This document shows positions 17,058 to 25,841 of a stretch of 64,000 nucleotides of DNA, piece by piece. Position 1 is the first letter of the stretch. Each line of letters starts with the position of its first letter. Source of the DNA: CAVTWS01 sp963732655. GTDB taxonomy: Bacteria; Actinomycetota; Acidimicrobiia; Acidimicrobiales; SHLQ01. The position numbers were made by a program, and so were the translations under genes. The notes under the pieces were generated by a model. That model saw nothing but the letters and a program-made list of their open reading frames with translations. It was not told the DNA's origin and ran no database searches. The stretch is taken from NCBI GenBank assembly GCA_963732655.1, contig CAVTAI010000005.1:310001-374000 (forward strand), read 5' to 3'.

Positions 17058-18071
17058 ATGCGCCGTCAACCGGGTGAGCAGATCGAGTGGCGGCCGTCGC
17101 TGCACTTCATCGGCTTCCATTTCTTGCCCCTGCTGGCCATCTGGACCGGGGTCACCACCCGGGCCGTCGTCTTCTGCATCGTGGCGTACGTGGTCCGGGT
17201 GATGTTCATCACCGCCGGGTACCACCGGTACTTCTCGCATCGCACGTATCGGTTACGGCGGGTGCCCCAATTCCTGCTCGCCGTCGGCGGCCTGACCTGC
17301 GTCCAGAAGGGCCCGCTGTGGTGGGCGGCCCATCATCGAGCGCACCACCGCTACTCCGACACCGCGCTCGACCCTCACACCCCGAAGAAGGGCGTGTGGT
17401 GGAGCCACATGGGTTGGATCATGTCGCCCACCACCAAGGCCACGGACATGGATCGCGTCCGTGATCTGGCCAAGTTCCCGGAATTGAGGTTCCTCAACCG
17501 CAACGACTGGATCGGGCCGTGGATCCTGGGTGTGCTGGCGTTCCTCGTGGCCGGCTGGAGCGGCCTCGTCGTCGGCTTCTTCCTGTCGACCGTGTTGGTC
17601 TGGCACGGCACCTTCCTCATCAACAGCGGCGCCCATCTGATGGGCCGCCGTCGTTTCGCCACGACCGATACCAGCCGGAATTCGTTGATCCTGGCCGTCA
17701 TCACGATGGGTGAGGGATGGCACAACAACCACCACCACTACCAGGCGTCGTGCCGGCAGGGGTTTCGCTGGTACCAATGGGACCCGACCTACTACGTGAT
17801 CAAGGCCGCGAGTTGGCTCGGGCTGGTACGAGACATCAAGACGCCGCCGCAGCGGGTCCTGGAGGCCAAGCGGATCGACCAGGGTGCGCTCGATGTCGGC
17901 ATCTTGCTCAAATACACCGACAAGGCCGCTGATCAGATCGAAGGGGCGACCACCCTCGATGAGACCGAGCAGGCGGCCATTCGAGCGTCGCTCGAACACG
18001 CCGGCGAGCTGGCCGAGGCCTACGCCGGCGGCGGCGCCGGCAAGGGCATGGACCGGTTGATCAACTCCTGA
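17058..18071 (+). CDS. Acyl-CoA/fatty-acid delta-9 desaturase
   Basis: Membrane di-iron desaturase that inserts a cis double bond into acyl chains, 337 residues. The three histidine boxes are HRYFSH (near residue 57), HRAHH (near 95) and HNNHH (near 224). The membrane helices LPLLAIWTGV, VVFCIVAYVVRVMFI, WILGVLAFLVAGWSGLVVGF and FFLSTVLVWHG lie around them. The C-terminal extension after residue 280 is soluble and alanine/glutamate rich. A GTG-like segment precedes the ATG at 17058. The tRNA-Leu on the other strand begins 8 bases after its stop. Confidence 0.92.
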   Translation: MRRQPGEQIEWRPSLHFIGFHFLPLLAIWTGVTTRAVVFCIVAYVVRVMFITAGYHRYFSHRTYRLRRVPQFLLAVGGLTCVQKGPLWWAAHHRAHHRYSDTALDPHTPKKGVWWSHMGWIMSPTTKATDMDRVRDLAKFPELRFLNRNDWIGPWILGVLAFLVAGWSGLVVGFFLSTVLVWHGTFLINSGAHLMGRRRFATTDTSRNSLILAVITMGEGWHNNHHHYQASCRQGFRWYQWDPTYYVIKAASWLGLVRDIKTPPQRVLEAKRIDQGALDVGILLKYTDKAADQIEGATTLDETEQAAIRASLEHAGELAEAYAGGGAGKGMDRLINS

Positions 18072-18078
18072 GTGTCGT

Positions 18079-18159
18079 GCGGACGGGGGGACTCGAACCC
18101 CCACGCCTTTCGGCGCCAGAACCTAAATCTGGTGCGTCTGCCAGTTCCGCCACGTCCGC
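18079..18159 (-). tRNA. tRNA-Leu (anticodon UAG)
   Basis: On the minus strand an 81-nt cloverleaf is visible. The acceptor arms GCGGACG and CGTCCGC pair fully. The anticodon stem CCAGA/TCTGG encloses the loop TTTAGGT (anticodon TAG), the long variable arm CGCCGAAAGGCG is typical of leucine tRNA, and the T arm is GGGGGTTCGAGTCCCCC. The 3' CCA is not encoded. It lies between the convergent ends of the desaturase region and the clpP leader. Confidence 0.95.
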
Positions 18160-18275
18160 AGGCGTTGGCGAGCGTACTGCGCCGGTACCCTTTGTCGAGT
18201 ATGCCGCCTCCCCCGATGTCGCAGCCACCCCACCCCATCCCACAGCATCCAGCAGCCACCAGCCAGGAGGCCCAC

Positions 18276-18896
18276 GTGCCCGAACTCTCTGACAAGGACG
18301 GAGCGGCGCTGGCCGTCGGCGGCGCTACCCGCCTCGACCTGTACTACATGCTGCTGCAGCAGCGCATCGTCTACCTCGGCCAGCAGGTCGATGACGAGAT
18401 CTCGAACTACGTCACCGCGCAGTTCTTGTACCTCGAGGCGCAGGACCCCAATGCCGATATCTGGCTCTACATCAACTCACCTGGCGGTTCGGTGACGGCC
18501 GGCATGGCCATCTACGACACCATGCAGTTCGTGCAGCCGGATGTGGCGACGATCTGCCTGGGTCTGGCCGCGTCGATGGGCCAGTTCCTGCTGTGCGCCG
18601 GTGCCCCGGGCAAGCGGTACGCCCTGACCCACGCTCGCATCATGATGCACCAGCCGCTCGGTGGGGTTCGGGGCCAAGCTGCCGACATCGCCATCCAGGC
18701 CGAGCAGATGGGCTATACGAAGAAGGTCCTCCAGGAGCGCATCGCCGTCCACACCGGCCAGCCCTACGAGAAGATCGTCGAGGACTCCGAACGCGATCGC
18801 TGGTTCACCGCCGAGCAGGCCAAGGAGTACGGTCAGATCGACCACGTCGTGACCAAGCGCAACGAGTTCCTCCACCTCCTCGGTGGCAAGGGCTGA
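18276..18896 (+). CDS. clpP: ATP-dependent Clp protease proteolytic subunit
   Basis: Serine peptidase subunit of the Clp chamber. With the GTG start at 18276 (AGGAGG at 18265-18270, five-base spacer) it has 206 residues, the normal size. The catalytic triad is Ser100 (LAASMGQF), His125 (MMHQPLGG) and Asp174 (SERDRWF), spaced as in Escherichia coli ClpP. An in-frame ATG at 18201 would add 25 proline-rich residues without a ribosome site and is less likely. A single clpP copy lies here without clpX. Palindromic repeats follow the stop. Confidence 0.96.
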   Translation: MPELSDKDGAALAVGGATRLDLYYMLLQQRIVYLGQQVDDEISNYVTAQFLYLEAQDPNADIWLYINSPGGSVTAGMAIYDTMQFVQPDVATICLGLAASMGQFLLCAGAPGKRYALTHARIMMHQPLGGVRGQAADIAIQAEQMGYTKKVLQERIAVHTGQPYEKIVEDSERDRWFTAEQAKEYGQIDHVVTKRNEFLHLLGGKG

Positions 18897-18898
18897 TT

Positions 18899-18978
18899 GC
18901 TCAGCAGCGGAGCACTGTGCTTGTCGAACTGCTCAGCAACTGAGCACCGTGCTTGCTTGCCTGCTCAGCAACTGAGCA
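18899..18978. repeat. 31/32-bp tandem repeat of a small palindrome between convergent genes
   Basis: Three units start at 18899, 18930 and 18962. The last two contain TGCTCAGCAACTGAGCA, a perfect 7-bp stem with a CAA loop; the first has an imperfect form. The array fills the gap between the clpP stop (18896) and the convergent ABC-F stop (18965), and the third unit overlaps that stop. Bidirectional termination is plausible, but no T-tracts are present. Confidence 0.85.
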
Positions 18979-20605
18979 GTTTGGCGCCTTTGAGGCGATC
19001 GACGCCGGGCGGATCGAGCACAGCGGCCAGGGCCGTCTCCCAATCGGGCAGCCCGTGGATCAAGCCGTCGTGCCCGACCATCCAGAAGCGGTCGAAGCGG
19101 GCCAGGAACGCGCGGTCGTGCGATACGGCGATCACCGTGCCCTCGAACCCATCGAGCGCCCCTTCGAGCGCTTCGGCCGAGTCGACATCGAGGTTGTCGG
19201 TGGGTTCGTCGAGCAGCAGGAGGTTGTGCCCGTCCAACTCGAGGCACAGGATCTCCAGCCGGGCCTTCTGGCCACCCGACATCGTGGCGTAGGTCTGGTG
19301 TGCGCAGCCGGCCAGGCCGTAGCGACCCAACGCCTTGCGGGCGGCTTCGTCGTTGCCCTGACGCTCGGCGACGATCTCGAGTGGGGTTCGGCCGGCGAAC
19401 GACGGGTTGTCGTTGATCTGGGTGAACAGTCCTGGGGAGACCCGAGCCCCGACCTTCACCGTCCCTTCGTGCGGAACCGGCTGGCCGTGGAGCAGCCGGA
19501 CGAGGTGGGTCTTACCGGAACCGTTGGGGCCCACCAGGCCGAGACGTTCGCCGAAATGCACCTCGTCGCTGAATGGGAAGGTGAGCCCCGGCAGCTCGAC
19601 CTGGTCGAGGGCCAGGACCCGTCGTCCTGAATCGCCGCCGCGGAGCCGGACCCGCAGCTTCTGATCCGGCGCTGGAGGCGGCGGCGGCCCGGCATCGACG
19701 TATCGTTTCCACCGGGATTCCGCGGCGTCGGCCCGCGCGGCCATGTCCGGGCTGATCGCCGCCCGCTGCTTCATCAGCTTGTAGTACCGGAAGAGTCGGC
19801 GCTCCTCGTCATTCCACCGGTCGAGGGCGTTGCCGAGCTGGCGCTGGCGCGCCTCCCGGGCCTCGGGGTAGGTCCGGTACGACTCGCCGTGCACCCATGC
19901 CCCGGATGCTTCGAGCGTCAGGATCCGGTTGGTGCAGGCGTCGAGCAGGTGACGATCGTGGCTGATCATCAGCACCGTCTTGCGGGTCGTGCTGATCAGG
20001 TTCTCGAGCCAGCGTTTCGCCGGGACGTCGAGGTAGTTGTCGGGCTCGTCGAGGAGCAAGACGTCGGCATCGGAGGTGAACAGCAGATCGAGAACGATCT
20101 GTTTGCGCTCGCCTCCGGACAGCTGGTTGGTCAGGCGATCACCGACTTCGGCCAACCCGGACCGGACGACCCGGCTCAATGTGGCGTCCCATGCGGCCTC
20201 GGCGAGGTACCCGCCGTGGTCGCCCCAGTCCGCGATGGCGTCCGCCAGGATCATCGACTCGTTCTGCCCACCGCCCGCGGCGGCACGCTCCGCCTCGGCC
20301 AACCGACGGCCCGTGGTGCGGACCGGTTCCGGCGAACAGGCGATCAGCATGTCCCGTACCGTGGTGACGGCGCCTCCGACCCCGACATCTTGGGGCATGT
20401 ACCGCAGCTGTCCGCCGACCGCGATGTCGCCCGCCACCGCCCGCAGCTCGCCGGCCAGGATGCGCATGAGCGTGGTCTTGCCCACTCCGTTGTTTCCGAC
20501 CAGTGCGGCGTGGGCGCCCGGGCTCACCCCGAACGACACGTCGGAGAAGAGCGTGGCGCCTCCGGGATGGGCGTACTCGAGCTCGGCGACAGTGATGTGG
20601 GCCAT
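18965..20605 (-). CDS. ABC-F family ATPase
   Basis: Soluble twin-cassette ATPase of 546 residues with no membrane domain. Domain 1 has Walker A GNNGVGKTT (near 36), signature LSGGERKQ and Walker B DVLLLDEP; domain 2 has GPNGSGKTH, MSGGQKARLE and LLLLDEPTDNLD. The linker carries WKRYVDAGPPPPPAPDQ. ABC-F proteins act on the ribosome as translation or antibiotic-protection factors; this one is distinct from the EttA at 59870. It lies six bases downstream of rpe on the same strand. Its C-terminus is partly encoded by the palindromic repeat. Confidence 0.9.
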   Translation of the reverse strand: MAHITVAELEYAHPGGATLFSDVSFGVSPGAHAALVGNNGVGKTTLMRILAGELRAVAGDIAVGGQLRYMPQDVGVGGAVTTVRDMLIACSPEPVRTTGRRLAEAERAAAGGGQNESMILADAIADWGDHGGYLAEAAWDATLSRVVRSGLAEVGDRLTNQLSGGERKQIVLDLLFTSDADVLLLDEPDNYLDVPAKRWLENLISTTRKTVLMISHDRHLLDACTNRILTLEASGAWVHGESYRTYPEAREARQRQLGNALDRWNDEERRLFRYYKLMKQRAAISPDMAARADAAESRWKRYVDAGPPPPPAPDQKLRVRLRGGDSGRRVLALDQVELPGLTFPFSDEVHFGERLGLVGPNGSGKTHLVRLLHGQPVPHEGTVKVGARVSPGLFTQINDNPSFAGRTPLEIVAERQGNDEAARKALGRYGLAGCAHQTYATMSGGQKARLEILCLELDGHNLLLLDEPTDNLDVDSAEALEGALDGFEGTVIAVSHDRAFLARFDRFWMVGHDGLIHGLPDWETALAAVLDPPGVDRLKGAKLLSC

Positions 20606-20611
20606 GACGCC

Positions 20612-21289
20612 CTACCGGGTCGCCTCGGCGTTGGCGCGCATCTCCGCGAGGGCCACGCGGGCGCCGTCAGGATGACGGAAAACCGCCGAGCCGGCGACGA
20701 ACACGTTGGCCCCCGCCGCCGCCGCGCCGCCGATGGTGGCCGCGGAGATGCCACCGTCGACCTCCAGGTCGATCTCGCCGGCCCGGCCGCTGGCCGAAAT
20801 GAGGGCCGCGGCTTCGGCGATCTTGGGCTCCATGGTGGTGATGTAGCTCTGGCCGCCGAAACCAGGGTTCACGGTCATGACGAGCACCAGGTCGACGAGG
20901 TCCATGACGTGCTGGATCTGGTTCACCGGGGTGTGGGGGTTGAGGGCGACACCCGGCTTGGCGCCGAGGTCCCGGATCGCCGCCAGGGTTCGGTGCAGGT
21001 GCGTGCACGCCTCGGCGTGGACGATGATGATCTCGCACCCCGCCTCGACGTACCGGTGCATCAGACGATCGGGCTCCACCACCATCAGGTGGGCTTCGAA
21101 CAGCATCGACACCACGGGCCGGATCGAGGCGATGAGGTCCGGCCCGAACGTCAGGTTCGGGACAAACACCCCGTCCATCACGTCCCACTGGATGCGTTCG
21201 GCCCCGGCCGCTTCGAGTGACCGGCACTCGTCGCCCAGTCGAGCGAAGTCAGCCGGCAACACGGACGGAGCAAACGCGATCGGACGCAC
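20612..21289 (-). CDS. rpe: Ribulose-phosphate 3-epimerase
   Basis: Pentose-phosphate-pathway enzyme interconverting ribulose-5-P and xylulose-5-P, a TIM barrel of 225 residues. Conserved blocks are IAFAPSVLPADFARLG, QWDVMDGVFVPNLTFG (catalytic Asp), FEAHLMVVEP, LVMTVNPGFGGQ and EIDLEVDGGIS (second catalytic Asp). The GTG at 21289 gives the usual N-terminus; longer in-frame extensions upstream lack family similarity. It is followed six bases later by the ABC-F gene, with which it forms an operon. Confidence 0.95.
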   Translation of the reverse strand: MRPIAFAPSVLPADFARLGDECRSLEAAGAERIQWDVMDGVFVPNLTFGPDLIASIRPVVSMLFEAHLMVVEPDRLMHRYVEAGCEIIIVHAEACTHLHRTLAAIRDLGAKPGVALNPHTPVNQIQHVMDLVDLVLVMTVNPGFGGQSYITTMEPKIAEAAALISASGRAGEIDLEVDGGISAATIGGAAAAGANVFVAGSAVFRHPDGARVALAEMRANAEATR

Positions 21290-21381
21290 GGTCCCGAAGG
21301 CTATCGACCGACGGTCGCGGACTGGCGCTGAGCAAGCGGCCCCACCCACATCCGCCGTTCCCGAGGGGTTCGCCGGGCTTT

Positions 21382-21420
21382 GTGTGCGCTCCGTGTCTCC
21401 CGGAGACACCGAACGCACAC
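21382..21420. other. Long interrupted hairpin in a divergent promoter region
   Basis: Outer arms GTGTGCG (21382-21388) and CGCACAC (21414-21420) and inner arms GTGTCTCC (21393-21400) and GGAGACAC (21402-21409) pair perfectly, with a 4x4 internal loop and a one-base apex, so a second strand turn or cruciform is more realistic than a tight RNA loop. It lies between rpe (minus) and the RNA methyltransferase (plus), where a regulatory or binding site is possible. Confidence 0.6.
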
Positions 21421-21475
21421 GACGTCCCAGGGTCGCTGGCGCTGAGCCCGCACTCGGGCTGCCTAGCCTGGGCCG

Positions 21476-22666
21476 GTGACCGAAGGCATCGAGCTGCGAA
21501 TCGAACGGACGGCGATCGGCGGCGACGGCATCGCCCGGGAACCGTCGGGTCGCACGGTCTTCGTCGACGGCGCGCTCCCGGGCGAGCTCGTGCGGGCCAC
21601 GATCGTCGAGCAGCAGAAGCAATGGGCTCGGGCGCTCGTCGAGGAGATCGTGGAGCCGTCGGTCCATCGCCAGAGCCCACCGTGTGCCGAGATCGCCCGG
21701 GGCTGCGGAGGGTGCGACCTTCAGCACGCCACCCCGACCGGGCAGCTCGACGTGCGGATGGCCATGGTGGCCGATGCGTTGCGGCGTCAGGCCAAACTCG
21801 CTGACCATCCGGAGATCGACATCCGTGAGCTTCCGACCGAGGGTTACCGGACCACGGTGCGGCTTGGAGTCGACGAGGCGGGCCGGGCTGGGTTCCGGCG
21901 ACGGGCGAGCGCCGATCACGTGGCCGTCGAGGCATGCCTGATCGCCCACCCCGCACTCCACGAGCTGATCGCCGATGTGCTTTATCCCGGCGCCACCGAG
22001 GTCACCCTGCGGTTGGGTGCCCGCACCGGCGAACGCCTGGCTCTCCTCGATCCGAGCAGCGCCGGGTGCACACTGCCGGCCGACGTGCGCGTGGTCGGCG
22101 CCGACCAGCTGGCCGCCGGCAAACGAGCCTGGTACCACGAGGAGCTGGCCGGCCGGCGCTGGCGCATCTCGGCGGAGTCGTTCTTCCAGAACCGCCCGGA
22201 CGGCGCCGAGGCGCTCGTCGAGGTCGCAGCCGAGATGTTGGCGGGCCTCGCGCCGGGATCCCATCTCGTCGACCTCTACGCCGGAGTCGGGCTCTTCGCC
22301 GGCACCGTCGGGGCCGGCCACCGCACCACGGCGGTCGAGGTGGTCCAGAGCGCCGTGGCCGACGCCCGAGTCAACTTGGCCGACCTCGATGCCAAGGTCG
22401 TTCGATCCGACGTGGCGGAATGGTCACCTCGGCGGGCCGATGCCGTCATCGCCGACCCGAGTCGTGATGGCATCGGCAAGCAGGGGGCCCGAGTCATCCA
22501 CGACACCGGTGCCTCCCAGGTCGTCCTCGTGAGCTGCGATCCCGCCGCCTTCGGGCGAGACGTCGGTCTCCTGGTGGCGCGGGGATTCGAGCTCGCACGG
22601 GTGGTCCTCGTCGACCTCTTCCCGCAGACGAGCCACGTCGAGACCGTCGCCCTGCTCCAGCGTTGA
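21476..22666 (+). CDS. Class I SAM-dependent RNA (uracil-5) methyltransferase, TrmA/RlmD family
   Basis: Methylates a uridine in 23S rRNA or tRNA; 396 residues. An N-terminal TRAM domain (IELRIERTAIGGDGIAREPS to LVRATIVEQQK) is followed by a cysteine cluster for an iron-sulphur site (PPCAEIARGCGGCDL). The SAM domain has LVDLYAGVGLFAG, and the family catalytic region includes FFQNRPDGAE, VIADPSRDGIG and VLVSCDPAAFGRDV, with the nucleophilic cysteine in SCDP. The GTG start at 21476 is adopted. It is divergent from rpe and convergent with the dpp operon. Confidence 0.92.
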   Translation: MTEGIELRIERTAIGGDGIAREPSGRTVFVDGALPGELVRATIVEQQKQWARALVEEIVEPSVHRQSPPCAEIARGCGGCDLQHATPTGQLDVRMAMVADALRRQAKLADHPEIDIRELPTEGYRTTVRLGVDEAGRAGFRRRASADHVAVEACLIAHPALHELIADVLYPGATEVTLRLGARTGERLALLDPSSAGCTLPADVRVVGADQLAAGKRAWYHEELAGRRWRISAESFFQNRPDGAEALVEVAAEMLAGLAPGSHLVDLYAGVGLFAGTVGAGHRTTAVEVVQSAVADARVNLADLDAKVVRSDVAEWSPRRADAVIADPSRDGIGKQGARVIHDTGASQVVLVSCDPAAFGRDVGLLVARGFELARVVLVDLFPQTSHVETVALLQR

Positions 22667-22691
22667 GGTCGGAGAGCGGGCCCCGGCGGCG

Positions 22692-23687
22692 TCAGACGTG
22701 CGGGTGGTGGCAAGCGACGAAGTGGTCGTCGCCCACCGCCGTCATGACCGGGACCTCGGCCGCGCAGAGATCCGTGGCCCGTGGGCACCGGGTGCGGAAT
22801 CGGCACCCCGACGGTGGGTTCGACGGGGATGGAATCTCGCCGGTGAGCACGCCCTCGGCCGGATCGACCGACGGTGCCGGCTCGGGCACCGACGCCAGCA
22901 GCGCCCGGGTGTAGGGATGTGCGGGCCGGTCGTACAGCTCAGTTGTAGCCCCGGCCTCGCACAATACGCCGAGGTACATCACCGCCACCCGGTCGCTGAT
23001 GTTCTTCACGACGGAGAGATCGTGGCTGATGAAGACGAGGGTCAGGCCGTAACGGGCTTTCATGTCCTCGAGCAGGTTGAGGATCTGAGCCTGGACGGAG
23101 ACATCGAGCGCCGAGACCGGTTCGTCGCACAGGATGATCTCGGGGTCGAGCGCCACGGCTCGGGCGATGGAGATGCGTTGGCACTGCCCTCCGGAGAACT
23201 CGTGTGGCCTCCGGGTTCGAGCCGTCGCCGGGTCGAGGCCCACATCGGTCAGCACATCGTCGATTCGTGTCGAGGTGGCCACGCCCTCAGGGTCGTCGCC
23301 CCAGATCACCAGGCCCTCGCTGACGATCTGATGCACGGTGCGGCGCGGGTTCAGCGACGAGATCGGATCCTGGAAGATCATCTGCAACTTGGGCCGAGTG
23401 CGGCGCAGGGCCTCGCCGCGGAGACCGACCATCTCCTGCCCGAGCACCTTGATCGAACCCGATGACGGGTCGACCAGCTGCACGATGGCTTTCGCGGTGG
23501 TCGATTTCCCGCACCCCGACTCGCCGACGATGCCGAGCGTCTCGCCGCGAGCGACATCGAGGCTGACTCCACTCACGGCCTGCAACCTCCTTCGACCACC
23601 GATCGGGAAGGAGACCTCGAGCGCCTCGACGCGCAACACGATGTCGTCACGATCGTCGCGGAGGTGGGCGTTACCGTTCCCCGCCAT
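22692..23687 (-). CDS. dppF: Peptide ABC importer, ATP-binding protein (DppF/OppF-like)
   Basis: Second ATPase of a dipeptide/oligopeptide importer, 331 residues. It has Walker A GESGCGKST, the Q-loop in MIFQDPISSLNPR, signature FSGGQCQRISIARA, Walker B IILCDEPVSALD and the oligopeptide C-terminal domain (PHPYTRALLASVP, PSGCRFRTRCPRA with its cysteines). The signature has Cys where Arg is more common (SGGQCQR). Its ATG overlaps the dppD stop (ATGA). It is the last gene of a five-gene operon dppA-B-C-D-F. Confidence 0.94.
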   Translation of the reverse strand: MAGNGNAHLRDDRDDIVLRVEALEVSFPIGGRRRLQAVSGVSLDVARGETLGIVGESGCGKSTTAKAIVQLVDPSSGSIKVLGQEMVGLRGEALRRTRPKLQMIFQDPISSLNPRRTVHQIVSEGLVIWGDDPEGVATSTRIDDVLTDVGLDPATARTRRPHEFSGGQCQRISIARAVALDPEIILCDEPVSALDVSVQAQILNLLEDMKARYGLTLVFISHDLSVVKNISDRVAVMYLGVLCEAGATTELYDRPAHPYTRALLASVPEPAPSVDPAEGVLTGEIPSPSNPPSGCRFRTRCPRATDLCAAEVPVMTAVGDDHFVACHHPHV

Positions 23688-24799
23688 CACACCACCGCCC
23701 GGCCCGGCTCGGTCTCCTGCGTGGCCCGCGGGGGAGGCTCCGCCTCGGCCATGGCCAGACCGGCCGCGGTCACGCCGTGCCGATGGTTCTCGGCGAGGGC
23801 ATCGTCGGCCTCTTGACTGCCCACGGGTGTGTGACAGGCGAACTGGTGGGCGGCATCGCCGAGGGACCCGGCGGTCCGTAGCGCGGGATCCTCCTCGAGG
23901 CATCGCTGAGATGCGTAGCGGCAACGTGGCGCGAATCGACAACCACTGGGGGGTCGCGTCAGATCGGGAGGACGGCCCACGATCGGGAAGAGCCGTTCGT
24001 GAGGAGCGTTGTGGACTCGTGGGATGGTGCGCAGCAGGGCCTCGGTGTACGGGTGCGCCATGTGATGCAGCACCCGTTCGCTGGACACGTGTTCCACGAT
24101 GCGTCCCCCGTACATCACCGCGATCTCGTCACACCGTCCGAAGGCGACGCCGAGATCGTGGGTGATGAGGAGCAGCGACATGTCGCCATCGGATCGGAGC
24201 TCGTCGAGGAGGTCCAGGATCTGACGCTGCACGGTGACGTCGAGCGCGGTCGTCGGCTCGTCGGCGATCAGCAGCTTCGGTCCGCAGGCGAGCGCCATGG
24301 CGATGACCATGCGCTGGCGCAGACCGCCCGACAACTCGTGGGGGTACTGGCGGAGCCGGGACTCCGGATCCGGGACGTGCACTCGGCGAAGGAGCTCGAC
24401 AGCCTGCTCGCGGGCATCGGATCGTGAGACGCCCTTGTGGTATCGCAGGTGCTCGGTGAGCTGGCTGCCGATGCGCTTGACGGGGTTGAGTGCCGTCATC
24501 GGGTCCTGAAAGACCATGGCGATGTCGACCCCCCACAGGTGGCGGGCCTCGCCGCGACCGAGGGATCGCAACTCGCGACCGTTGAACCACACCTCGCCAC
24601 CTACCGTGGCCGTGCTCGGCAGCAGGTTCATCACCGCCTTGGCCGTGACCGATTTCCCGGATCCCGATTCACCGACCAGGGCCAAGGCGTGGCCGTGCGG
24701 GATCGAGAACGACACCCCGTCGATCGCTCCCAGGGGGCCACGGGGCGTGGCGAACGAGACGGTCAACCCCCGAACGTCGAGCAGGTCATTCCCGCTCAT
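23687..24799 (-). CDS. dppD: Peptide ABC importer, ATP-binding protein (DppD/OppD-like)
   Basis: First ATPase of the importer, 370 residues. Motifs are GESGSGKSVTAKAV (Walker A), IAMVFQDPMTALNP (Q-loop), ELSGGLRQRMVIAMAL (signature), LLIADEPTTALDVT (Walker B) and ITHDLGVAFG (H-loop). The C-terminal oligopeptide-specific region follows (HPYTEALLRTIPR, PSGCRFAPRCRYA). A further 40 residues beyond this are low complexity and glutamate rich. It works with dppF to energise the DppBC channel. A 48-bp-period repeat separates it from dppC. Confidence 0.94.
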   Translation of the reverse strand: MSGNDLLDVRGLTVSFATPRGPLGAIDGVSFSIPHGHALALVGESGSGKSVTAKAVMNLLPSTATVGGEVWFNGRELRSLGRGEARHLWGVDIAMVFQDPMTALNPVKRIGSQLTEHLRYHKGVSRSDAREQAVELLRRVHVPDPESRLRQYPHELSGGLRQRMVIAMALACGPKLLIADEPTTALDVTVQRQILDLLDELRSDGDMSLLLITHDLGVAFGRCDEIAVMYGGRIVEHVSSERVLHHMAHPYTEALLRTIPRVHNAPHERLFPIVGRPPDLTRPPSGCRFAPRCRYASQRCLEEDPALRTAGSLGDAAHQFACHTPVGSQEADDALAENHRHGVTAAGLAMAEAEPPPRATQETEPGRAVV

Positions 24800-24808
24800 G
24801 AGCTGACC

Positions 24809-24897
24809 TCGTCGCCTTCGCGCTCGCGGGCTCGCGGCGTGCGGCTCACCCTCGCTTCGTCGCCTTCGCGCTCGCGGGCTCGCGGCGTGCGGCTCAC
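24809..24897. repeat. Two 41-bp direct repeats at the dppC/dppD junction
   Basis: Identical 41-base units at 24809-24849 and 24857-24897 with a 7-base spacer. The second unit includes the last bases and the stop codon of dppC (24894-24896, minus strand). The dppD start is only 10 bases beyond the first unit. Each unit is rich in CGCTCGCGGGCTCGCGG and contains a GGCGTGCGGCTC block also seen just upstream of the family A element after pckG. Confidence 0.92.
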
Positions 24898-25841
24898 AGG
24901 TTCCCCTCGCGGATGTCGAAACGTTTGAGGAACCGGTCGCCGATGTAGTTGAGGGCCAGCACGGTGAAGAACAGCACGAGCGACGGCATGAGCACCATGT
25001 GGGCGCCGCCCTCGTCCATCTTGCCGACGCCGTCGGCGACGATCTTGCCCCACGTCGCGGTCGGTCGTTCCACCGATTGTCCGAGGAACGAGAGCGACGA
25101 CTCGGCCACGATGATGATCCCGACTGCCAGGAAGGCGAACGACACCATGGCGGGCATCACGTTGGGCAGGATCTCGCGGAACACGATGCGGCGATCCTTG
25201 GCGCCGAGGACCTTCGCTGCCTGGACGAACTCGCGGTCCGCGAACTCGAGCGTCTTGGCCCGCACGATCCGCGCCAGTGACGGGACGGCCAGGATGCACA
25301 CGGCGAGCATGACGTTGCCGACGGTGCGGGCGTCACGCATGGCGATGATGAACGACACCAGCACGAGCGCCGGGATCGAGAGCATGGCGCTGATGACCCC
25401 GGAGACGATGGTGTCGACCCAGCCCCGGTAGTAGCCGGCGAGCAGACCGAGCAGCCCGCCGAGGGTGATGCCGACGGCCGTGCCCACCAACCCCACGAGC
25501 AACGAGACCCGACCCCCCCACACGACCTGGGCCAGGATGTCCTGCCCGAGGGCATTCGTGCCGAAGGGGTGGTCCCATCCGGCCGACTGCTCGCATTCCA
25601 GAATGTCGACGACCGGGAGGTTGATCGGCGGGCAGGCGAGGAACTCGGTGCCCAGTTCGTTCGGGTCGTCGAGGAACCCGAGTTGGGGCGCCAGCAGCGC
25701 GGCGCCCGAGAGCAGCACCAACCAGGCGATGCTCAACCAGACGAACACGTTGCCGACTCGGACCCGGCCGGTCAGCGTCTCGGAGCCGAGAACCGTGGCG
25801 CCCACCGCGGTGATGCCGTCGGGGGAGGAGATCGTCGTCAC
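24894..25841 (-). CDS. dppC: Peptide ABC importer permease (DppC-like)
   Basis: Inner-membrane channel subunit of 315 residues with about six helices, starting with VFVWLSIAWLVLLSGAALL. The family marks are HPFGTNALGQDILAQVVWGGRVSL after the periplasmic loop and the EAA motif REFVQAAKVLGAKDRRIVFRE that docks on the ATPases. The large loop carries two cysteines (FLACPP, DILECEQ). The GTG start at 25841 overlaps the dppB stop as GTGA. It belongs to the dppABCDF operon. Confidence 0.93.
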   Translation of the reverse strand: MTTISSPDGITAVGATVLGSETLTGRVRVGNVFVWLSIAWLVLLSGAALLAPQLGFLDDPNELGTEFLACPPINLPVVDILECEQSAGWDHPFGTNALGQDILAQVVWGGRVSLLVGLVGTAVGITLGGLLGLLAGYYRGWVDTIVSGVISAMLSIPALVLVSFIIAMRDARTVGNVMLAVCILAVPSLARIVRAKTLEFADREFVQAAKVLGAKDRRIVFREILPNVMPAMVSFAFLAVGIIIVAESSLSFLGQSVERPTATWGKIVADGVGKMDEGGAHMVLMPSLVLFFTVLALNYIGDRFLKRFDIREGNL